Of a stretch of 64,000 bases of DNA, positions 58,801-64,000 are shown one piece after another. Below the pieces are notes generated by a model. It did not search any database, was not told where the DNA came from, and saw only the letters and a list, made by a program, of their open reading frames with translations. Origin of the DNA: Simmondsia chinensis (taxonomy: Eukaryota; Streptophyta; Magnoliopsida; Caryophyllales; Simmondsiaceae). Location of the stretch: the NCBI GenBank assembly GCA_018398585.1, contig JAGTTD010000015.1, positions 29,407,478 through 29,471,477 of the forward strand. Direction: 5' to 3'. Position 1 is the stretch's first letter, and every line of letters begins with the position of its first letter. The position numbers and the translations under genes were made by a program.

Positions 58801-59090
58801 TTATCATATTACAATCGATATTGAATTATTTCTGCAAAATCGATCGGAAATTGTTATATAATTATGTCAATAACAAAAATATAACACTAAACAATTGAAT
58901 TCCTATAATCTAACCATATATTACTACTAAATTAGGTATAATTTGTAAAAAAAAACACAGCATTGATCGAATCGAATCGAGTCCATATCGTTGGTGAAAT
59001 TAGGTAAATCGCGAGAGAGAGAGAGAGACCTGAGGGAGAAGGGGAAGAGCAAAAGCTTGGAGTGGCAAAAATGGAGGAGGAGATCTCCAT
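46860..59090 (-). CDS. P-loop kinase, phosphoribulokinase/uridine kinase family, twelve exons
   Basis: Exons (minus strand): 59090-59030, 56133-56006, 55271-55228, 54050-53973, 53673-53481, 51890-51860, 51769-51711, 50757-50684, 49174-49088, 48502-48444, 47691-47660, 46952-46860. Every intron is GT-AG and phases agree; the CDS is 939 bp, 312 residues. Walker A GPPGAGKS is at 111-118. PMDGFHLYR (153-161) is the family's substrate-side motif. DPKEAHARRGAPWTFDP, GYVYAPSFDHGVGDPVEDDI, VVIVEGNYLLL (Walker B region), FIDINIDTAMQRVLKRHIS and IEYNDRPNAEMIM follow in the order seen in plant and fungal uridine-kinase-like proteins (the type of Arabidopsis AT1G03030 as I remember it). The first 60 residues are rich in S and R with few acids, which suggests a plastid transit peptide. 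The substrate is not known from sequence. An in-frame ATG at 59165 would add 25 residues; I prefer 59090. The introns hold most of the repeats listed between 47000 and 59000. Confidence 0.93.
47120..47385 (+). mobile_element. TRIM/SMART-like element in kinase intron 11
   Basis: LTR-like units at 47125-47190 and 47319-47383 flank AACATAGTATCAGAGCTCTG (primer-site-like). The second begins TGTTAGAGTATAAAACC after AAAGAGGCA. Confidence 0.65.
47700..48440. other. kinase intron 10, nothing recognised
   Basis: AT-rich, with a palindromic AAAATGCAAAGTTTTGGC / CCAAAACACAGTGTTTTGGCC stretch at 48080-48135. No repeat boundary was fixed. Confidence 0.4.
48550..48715. mobile_element. hAT MITE fragment in kinase intron 9
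   Basis: GTCCAACCGAGCCAAGTTTG and following GAGTCTAAAT/GAGCTCAATC words match the core of the TAGGGGTGTAAATGAG family. The termini are lost. Confidence 0.5.
48913..49034 (+). repeat. SINE 3' domain in kinase intron 9
   Basis: CTCTTCAAAAATAGCCACCC, the GGGTAAAACTGTGTACAACT core and GCCTCTTTGAGGCACTGGGT are present. The head is missing and the tail is eroded. It ends about 55 bp from the donor of exon 9. Confidence 0.7.
49262..49815 (+). mobile_element. L1-type LINE ORF2 end, split by a 5S-SINE, in kinase intron 8
   Basis: After removing the SINE at 49321-49600, the DNA encodes CCIWLERNDKIF, the IWLERN motif near the end of plant LINE ORF2. A short frame, a 3' UTR and a TATAAAAAAG end follow. 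A related copy lies at 55290-55590. Boundaries are approximate. Confidence 0.65.
49321..49600 (-). repeat. 5S rRNA-derived SINE, copy 8 (subfamily II) with a T/G tract
   Basis: It is flanked by GAAACGACAAAATA (49307-49320) and GAAGCGACAAAATA (49601-49614). The minus strand starts ACCAAAAAGGGTACCAACAC, then GTCACCGGATCCTGTTAGAA with intact 5S core and C box. Its tail is GGGTATGTTGCTTTT. On the plus strand the 3' domain is interrupted by a run of about 24 T and a G-rich stretch at 49365-49410. Confidence 0.9.
50390..50625. mobile_element. small MITE in kinase intron 8
   Basis: It runs from ATATCGTTTTCTATTTGCAA to AAACAGACCCTTAAATTTTC, with inverted GTTTTCTNTTTGCAGTTTT / AAACTACAAAAAGAAAATAA arms. 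Relatives lie at 46608-46835, 54120-54250 with 54640-54770, 61020-61190 and 62385-62600. Confidence 0.5.
50845..51683. mobile_element. two adjacent hAT-type MITEs in kinase intron 7
   Basis: The second unit, 51291-51683, has GATATGTA/GACATGTC flanks (6 of 8 match) and ends in TGGGAGTGTAAATGAG and TGGGGATGCATATGAG. The first, 50845-51282, has the same GAGCCTAAAC/GAGCTCG-rich body in tandem orientation but worn ends. Confidence 0.65.
51930..52300. mobile_element. MITE of the AAAATATTTTC family
   Basis: CTCTGTTTAGTTCAATGAAA at the left and GGAAAATATTTTCCGTCAAA at the right, with internal AATTGTTTTTTTC/GAAAATTG inverted phrases. Resembles the element at 54882-55208. Confidence 0.45.
52408..52446 (-). 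repeat. SINE tail only, about 40 bp insertion
   Basis: The minus strand reads TCCCTTTGAGGCACTGGG followed by T9 and (GTT)n. The flanks GAAATAACAACTTACTTA and GAGATAACGACCTACTTA agree at 15 of 18 positions. Confidence 0.65.
52447..52620. repeat. imperfect tandem duplication of about 87 bp
   Basis: Two copies of a segment containing ATATGAAGGACCCATATATT then AGCTAAT (second copy ATATGAAGGAACCATATATT) follow each other. Confidence 0.65.
52950..53370. mobile_element. decayed MITE in kinase intron 5
   Basis: CCCGACCCATTTATTAAACA, TATCCAACCCAACTAATGAA, AGTTGGCCCAACCCAAATCC and CAATTCAACCCAGCTCC are the CCAACCC-rich phrases of the GGGTTGGGT family near 604-1200 and 2310-2795. Confidence 0.4.
54882..55208. 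mobile_element. Tourist-like MITE in kinase intron 3
   Basis: TAA flanks at 54879-54881 and 55209-55211. The terminal inverted repeats GGCTCTGTTAACTTTGATGA and GGCTCTGTTTGGTTTAATGG are alike for the first nine bases and partly beyond. It ends just before the exon 3 donor. Confidence 0.7.
55290..55590 (+). mobile_element. L1-type LINE ORF2 end in kinase intron 2
   Basis: It encodes LLYLVG/CCIWLEKKDRIF in the right frame, homologous to the copy at 49262. A 3' UTR with TTTTGTATATCTTTTCTATC follows, then a poly(A) after TTTGTATCC. Confidence 0.65.
55659..55966 (-). mobile_element. RTE-clade LINE 3' end in kinase intron 2
   Basis: It is flanked by TAGCAAAAAA (55649-55658, 55967-55976). The minus strand reads a 3' UTR rich in TTATGCTTTTATGCTTG words and then the common 3' domain and (TTG)n. 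No coding part is left. Its upstream end lies 40 bp from the exon 2 donor, in the same orientation as the gene. Confidence 0.75.
56140..58130. other. kinase intron 1, first part
   Basis: Mostly unassigned. 57177-57268 is a tandem duplication of about 46 bp (AATAGCCTATATATGATGTA and a near copy). 57130-57420 resembles 52320-52700. 57900-57960 is CT-rich. Confidence 0.4.
58200..58765. repeat. decayed MITE of the 27193-27697 family
   Basis: AATATATACAATGGGGTACG and TTAGGGTACGTTATTGTATA are the inverted arms. TCACGATACGTCCATGATAA closes it. Confidence 0.45.
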
Positions 59091-59175
59091 TGAATCGCAT
59101 GCAAAGTTCTCACTGGAAAGGGGTAACCGCCGATCTCTTTGTGAAAATCTGCCTTCTGTTTTCACTACTTGTTTA

Positions 59176-60159
59176 CATGAATGGCAATAATGCGGGTAAA
59201 ACTCGTTATCTGTGAGTACCTATTTTATTTGGGTAAGGATGAATAAAAATTGGTTCAGATAAGTGGATTGGACTTGACTGATCATTTTTGTCAAGGATTA
59301 GACCGGACCGACCATATATCGATCTGGTCTTCGGTCTTAGTATATGGGGTTAATCGGTCTTCAATCCAGTGCGGTCCAAGACCAAAAAACCCAAAGACCG
59401 ATCAATATCAATTATGCATTAAATATTTTATGTAAGTAATTTTAATATCTAATATATGCATCTGAAAATACTAAATCTTAGAAAATTAAATATTTATTTT
59501 TTACTATTTAATAATTATATAAATATCCCGTATAGTTATCCTTAAATTATATTTATATTGTGTAATTTATACCATTATCGTTATTTTCTATTTTATAACT
59601 TTCGGTATGAAAATATTTTTTTTTCTTATAATTGCACTTGTTAGATAAAACATCAATCCTAATCAGTCCGATCCTCAGTCTCAAGATTTGAGGTACTTCA
59701 GTCTTAGTCCAATCCGGTTTGGTCCGATCTTGAACCAATGTGCACCCCTAGTTTGGGGCAGGTATGGGTACAGGTGAGGCGGATGCTGAATATAGGTTGG
59801 GTTTACCCACCACAGGTATCGGGAGGATAACCTTATATTCACTATATACTGCTCCATTTTGTATCTAACTAACTTTTAAATTAAAAAATTCATTTTTAAA
59901 TTCAACTGCTTATATTATTTATCAGTTATAAGAAAATATATAATTAAATTTTTAAAAATAGTATTAAGTAAGTAATTGGGGCAAATATAGATAATCGTTA
60001 CATTAGGACAAGTAATGGATACCTGTGTATAATGGGACGAGTATAGGTATCCACTTCATACCTGTGAGGGATAATGGGCAAGTATGTGTATGGATTTGAG
60101 TGACAGGTACGAGTATGTAGAAGGCAATCTATACCCGTCCGGCCCCATTGCAATCCCTA
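59176..60159. mobile_element. hAT-type MITE with a second hAT MITE inside
   Basis: Outer element: flanks CTTGTTTA and CTTGCATA (6 of 8). The right end, reversed, is TAGGGATTGCAATGGGGCCG, the same family as 14664. Inner element 59234-59750: ends TAAGGATGAATAAAAATTGG and TAGGGGTGCACATTGGTTCA, with inner GGTTCAAGATCGGACCAAAC/GTGCGGTCCAAGACC phrases. Confidence 0.65.
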
Positions 60160-60770
60160 CTTGCATAGCAAAAGGTTCACTTTTGGACTAAGTAATGTTA
60201 TTTTTAAAGCAAAATTATTATTGTCAGAGTAAGATACTTAGGTGATAAATATTCAGACCTCGGGATGCCTAAACAATAATTCCTTTCTTTATTTTCTATA
60301 TCTTTGTATTTTAATTTATCATTTCAATTCATTTGTAATTTACGTGTCAATTGAGTCGTAAAGTAAAATTTGAGTTACATTAGCAATGAAATTTATAACG
60401 ATTGATCATGATTGAGTCCAGCATATAGATTTGCATTGGATCGCTCGCATCTAACATGATCATGCCGTTAAAAAACTGTATCACAACCTTTTTGATCAAC
60501 TGTATCACAATTTAACTCTAGTTTTTTCGTACAACTAAATTAGTAAAATTTGAATTACACTGTAACAAAATAATATATTTAGAAGTATAAAAATTAAATT
60601 GACACGTCACAAAAATAACGTCGTATAACTTAAATACAATATTTGAATGCAACATTACTCCTTGCTCATAAACGAGTCACATGCAGGGAAACTTGCACGT
60701 GTTGTTCTAGCCGGGCTTTCCTAAGCTATCTAATAAGAGGTAGAACTACATCATAACAAAAGATTTAAAT
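60160..60770. other. AT-rich DNA, nothing recognised
   Basis: A fragment of the 27193-27697 family at 60225-60290. Otherwise no feature. Confidence 0.4.
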
Positions 60771-60784
60771 AAAAAATAAATATA

Positions 60785-61015
60785 AAAAATTTACATGATT
60801 CGGCTAAAATATCTACGTCCACAGAGCTGCATGAATATTTTATTGTTTAGAAGTTCCACAGAAAGTTTTTCAAATTTCACCGCCACTCCTTCAAACCCCA
60901 AATAGGGTTTATATAGGTACATACAAAAAAAACCCGAACCAAAATAAATCAACAAAAAGAGTCGATCTGGGCTTAAAATAAAGCCCAAAAAGTTTTGGTC
61001 AATATGTGAAGCCTT
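60785..61015 (-). mobile_element. copia-type LTR fragment
   Basis: The minus strand carries TATATAAACCCTATTTGGGG, then a leader and GTGGACGTAGATATTTTAGC followed by CGAATCATGTAAAT. This is the U5 motif of copia LTRs, as at 34832-35260. Confidence 0.5.
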
Positions 61016-61195
61016 TAAGGGTAAGTTTTTATTTTATTTGTAATTTTTAGTTTTATAAAAACTTTAAACTATATTTTTAAGTAATTTTTTCTAATTTTTG
61101 ATTTATAGTTTTTTTAATTTCAGTTTCTTACTAATTTGAGCGAAAACTTAAATAAAAATAAAAACTAAAAAGAAACCATTTTCAAAACCTAGAAG

Positions 61196-61656
61196 TAGGG
61201 GTGTAAATGAGCCGAGCCGGCTCGCGAGCCCTCATGAGCCAACTCGTCAAAAAGCTCAAAAGGCAAGGCTTGCTTCGAGCTCGAGCTGAGCCGAGCCGGC
61301 TCGTTCAGCTTATCAAGCCAAGCCCGAGCCTAGTGAAGCTTGAGCTTGTAAGCTCACGAGCCTAAACGAGCTTTTCTTAATATAATATTTTTGATTAAAT
61401 ATGACCCATGAAGCCAAATTTGGGCGTAAATGAGCCAAGCCCGAGCTTAAACGAGCCTAGATTGAGCTTAAATGAGCCGAAATATTGCAAGCTTAATTCA
61501 AGCTTACCGAGCTTAGATCGAGCCAAGCCGAGCCCGAGCTTTTGACAAGTCGAGCTCAAGCTTGAACTTTCCGAGCTCAGCGAGCTTCGAGCTGAGCCCG
61601 AGCCCGAGCCCGAGCCCGAGCTTAGCTCGGCTCGGCTCGGCTCAAATACACCCCTA
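61196..61656. mobile_element. hAT-type MITE inserted in a LINE's target duplication
   Basis: Flanks CCTAGAAG (61188-61195) and CATAGAAG (61657-61664). The terminal inverted repeats TAGGGGTGTAAATGAGCCGA and TAGGGGTGTATTTGAGCCGA match almost fully. The body is rich in GAGCCGAGCC and GAGCTTAAAC. Confidence 0.9.
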
Positions 61657-61667
61657 CATAGAAGTAC

Positions 61668-62070
61668 AACAATATCTCAAGAGCTCTCGCATATACAGGG
61701 TCTGAGAGGGGGTGGGATGTACGCTGCCTTACCTTTTGAGGCTGTTATCCTAAAGAGAGGCTGTGTTCGACGACCCACGACCTGGGAAATATAAATATAT
61801 AAAAGCATAGAGACGCACAAGCATAAAAACATCTAAACGTAAGAGCATATAACATGACACAAATCAAGCCAAATAGAGAGCATACACAGTAGTACACAAT
61901 AATAGTTAATAAGAAAAGCGACAGAACAAAATGCCCCAACACATAGCTGAAGTTGCATACAATCACACAGGTATACATATGAGCCTAGGGGTGCGAATGC
62001 TAGCTTGAATAAGTTCCGCTATTCTAACCGGTTATATCAGGCATACCGATGTTTGCCCTCCACTGAACTA
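61668..62070 (-). mobile_element. RTE-clade LINE 3' end
   Basis: The duplication AAAACCTAGAAGTA is found at 62071-62084 and, before the MITE, at 61184-61197. The minus strand begins QWRANIGMPDITG and a stop (the end of the ORF). The GCATAAAAAC-rich 3' UTR follows, then the common 3' domain and a short degenerate tail. Confidence 0.75.
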
Positions 62071-62104
62071 AAACCTAGAAGTAACAAGGTAACATATCGA
62101 ACAC

Positions 62105-62375
62105 AAGAATAAGTACAAAGTTGGCTACTAAGACACGAACGCCACTCGCTAAATACAAAATAAGAGAGAGAATTTCACAATCCAATCAGCCGCCCTATGT
62201 TGTGCAGAAACCAATGCACAATCTTAACACTCTCGAAAGAATAAAAGCGGGACTTGTTATCCTTAATGATATTCTGAATCTTCCATGGAATTTGACTGCC
62301 TCTGTAAGTAACTGCACTATCACCTTATATACAAATCCAAGAATATCCAAGGCTCATAACTGTTCTAACGCCATC
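62105..62375 (-). mobile_element. L1-type LINE remnant, RNase H region
   Basis: The minus strand encodes GDSAVTYRGSQIPWKIQNII and, after a frameshift, HRAADWIVKFS. This is the end of the RVT_3-type RNase H of plant LINEs (compare NRVAHFVAKG at 4743-5136). Stops and at least one shift are present. Confidence 0.6.
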
Positions 62376-62689
62376 TCCGAACTATTATCGTATCACTTTA
62401 CATTTGCAGTTTTCGTTTTGAGAAACTACAATCCTGGTCATCAAAACAAATCTTTCTAGCTGTTGGTTTATTGTTTCAAGTAAAACCAAGAAGAAGCTCA
62501 AAACAAAAACGAAAAACAAGAAAAAATTGTTTTCAAAATACAGTTTGTTTCTAGAAAAACTGCAAACGGGAAACGATAATAAACAGACCCTAAGGAATTT
62601 CCCAGATTCCGTCAAAATTATACTCACATATTGTATGGGGGGAAAAAACAATGAAAAGATGTAAAAGTACAACAAATTTCCAATCTTAC

Positions 62690-62763
62690 TCCATCTTGAT
62701 GCTTCTGCTCAGGATCTTCTCGAGGAATAGGATCAAAATACAGCCAGAACGATCTCACCTCAC
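62690..62763 (-). CDS. orphan exon of an unidentified gene
   Basis: A GCGGTTGCAG acceptor and GGA|GTAAGA donor bound 74 bp that read EVRSFWLYFDPIPREDPEQ then KHQDG without a stop. The composition is protein-like and unlike any repeat in the window. The acceptor side abuts a MITE (from 62781). I could not find neighbouring exons between 59100 and 64000. It may belong to a gene mostly right of the window or be a relic. Confidence 0.35.
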
Positions 62764-62780
62764 CTGCAACCGCGGAAACT

Positions 62781-63185
62781 AGGGGTGTCCAAATACCATT
62801 CTTAAACGAAAACTTGGTAGAATATCGGATGAACCAATTACTATACAGTTCAGTCACCGGTCCTATTCTTAAACCTTTACCGATCTTCAGTCCAGTATAG
62901 ATTCGCAGCAATGAACATCTGACAAATTATGGAAACAATCTCCTTACAAGGTAGCACCCAGTAAGGGTAAGGCTGCGTACATCATACCCTCCCAAACCCT
63001 GCTATGGCGGGAGCCTCTTTGAGGCACTGGGCAGTTGTTGAACATCTAACAAATTACTATTTCGTCTAGTCATTGATTTGATGTTTGAAGCTTGACCGAT
63101 CTTTAGTTCGTCTAATTCGGTTGGAGCAAGTCTGCGAAGTCATCTCTAGTCCTGGTTTGGACCGATGAACAATTCTAACCACCTA
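62781..63185. mobile_element. hAT-like element split by a SINE
   Basis: It starts TAGGGGTGTCCAAATACC and carries CAGTTCAGTCACCGGTCC and GGTTTGGACCGATGAACAAT phrases like the inner element at 59234-59750. The SINE at 62930-63039 interrupts it. Confidence 0.5.
62930..63039 (+). repeat. minimal SINE, 110 bp, with 17 bp duplication
   Basis: Flanks GAACATCTGACAAATTA (62913-62929) and GAACATCTAACAAATTA (63040-63056), one mismatch. The insert starts TGGAAACAATCTCCTTACAA and holds only the common 3' domain with a single TTG. Confidence 0.9.
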
Positions 63186-63268
63186 GTTCAATTCAAGGAT
63201 TTCATGACACTAAGGATCCATTTGGCTCGACGGAGTACTATTCCCTACCGGAAAATATTTTACTTCAA

Positions 63269-63405
63269 CAACAACAGCAGCAGCAGACCCAATGCCTCAG
63301 GAGCTTCCGCTAATGCGGGGTCTTAGAGGGTTGAGATGTACGCAGTCTTACTCCTCCATAGTGCTACTCCAAAGGGAGGCCGTGTCCAAGGATCTCCAAC
63401 TTTAA
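63269..63405 (-). repeat. minimal SINE, 137 bp, with 19 bp duplication
   Basis: Exact duplication GGAAAATATTTTACTTCAA (63250-63268 and 63406-63424). The minus strand starts TTAAAGTTGGAGATCCTTGG, then the 3' domain and (TGC)n(TTG)n. No 5S or other head. Confidence 0.93.
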
Positions 63406-63424
63406 GGAAAATATTTTACTTCAA

Positions 63425-64000
63425 AGAATTTTTAACTACAAATGTTTTTTGCTTCAAAATTTTCTTTTATCTGACTTCCGAAATCAATTTCATCATATAA
63501 ATTGCATAGAAACAGGGTTCATGTTCGATCTGTTAGAAGTCGATGTTAGGCTAATGATGTAAGAGTAGAACGAAAAAGGTTTTTTTGTTATCGTGAAGGA
63601 AGATCACATCCCCTTTTTCTGAAAGGATGTTGTTTTCTCCTCAATAAACCGAAAAAGAAAACGCTTTCTCACTGACATATTATTGCTACTAAGTCACATA
63701 GAGAAATTATTGAAACCGCACAAACGAGACCTTCGCTGCAACAAACTGAGATTCAACAACTAAACCAAAGATTGATTGTTCGGATTCTCAAGGGAGATAG
63801 ACTAGGACTGATTTCCAAAATACCTCTCCAAACTCGGTTATTCATACTACTCCTCAAACCCCATTTTTGTTAACTTTTATTGGTTGATTAATTCAACTTT
63901 ATCTAAAAATTTGGCTACCATCTCCGTTTTGTTCAAGAGAAAATATTTTATGGAAAATTTTTCTTCACGATTAGAATCTTTTTTATCTCAAGAGTTTTGT
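63425..64000. other. window end, MITE-like DNA
   Basis: AAAATATTTTAC, GAAAATATTTTATGG and AATTTTTAACTACAAATG phrases resemble the 51930-52300 family. No gene. Confidence 0.4.

Noticed and set aside
62190..62291. Last exon for the gene of the 62690-62763 exon (RQSNSMEDSEYH-stop in phase)
   Set aside because: The phase fits, but the same DNA reads as LINE RNase H in another frame over a longer stretch, so the match is probably chance.

Overview
This window is eudicot-type plant nuclear DNA. It is AT-rich, intron-bearing and dense in transposable elements. Two plant genes can be assembled exon by exon, both with canonical splice sites: an AUX/IAA auxin-response repressor (+ strand, 36308-44892, 5 exons) and a P-loop kinase of the phosphoribulokinase/uridine kinase family (- strand, 59090-46860, 12 exons, 312 codons). 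They converge, about 2 kb apart at their 3' ends. Two isolated exon-like pieces (4074-4178 and 62690-62763, both - strand) hint at further genes that I cannot complete. I see no tRNA gene, no functional rDNA unit, no CRISPR array and no bacterial-type operon.

Layout: 1-2250 holds a SINE 3' end and the 3' end of a CACTA transposon. 2300-6360 holds MITEs, one split by a LINE tail. 7000-7600 is a collapsed copia element. 7806-10846 is a LINE that keeps only an ORF1-type gene, inserted in LTR-like DNA. 11800-31400 is a gene-poor mosaic of hAT-, Mutator- and Tourist-type MITEs, SINEs, short TRIM/SMART-like LTR elements and LINE tails. 31400-33360 is a LINE tail beside a nested MITE pair. 34800-44892 is the AUX/IAA gene and its promoter, whose introns carry an RTE LINE, a LINE with a nested Mutator-like element, an LTR pair and SINEs. 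46860-59090 is the kinase gene, with every large intron loaded with repeats. 59100-64000 is again MITE, LINE and SINE mosaic.

The most unusual system is a SINE family whose head is a 5S rRNA sequence (including the internal Pol III promoter region) and whose tail is the 3' domain shared by many plant SINEs. At least seven copies lie in the window, several with exact target-site duplications. They split into two subfamilies in which head type and tail type co-vary. The same tail domain ends RTE-clade LINE copies in the window, and one 5S-SINE is inserted inside such a LINE, so host SINE and probable partner LINE can be read side by side.

Other points of note are an in-frame TGA in the fourth exon of the AUX/IAA gene that would remove the last 20 residues, an ORF1-only LINE analogous in layout to mammalian HAL1, and a Mutator-like element built of palindromic CCGCG hairpin units. 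Many insertions can be ordered in time by nesting and target-site duplications. All calls are from reading the sequence; no database search was run.
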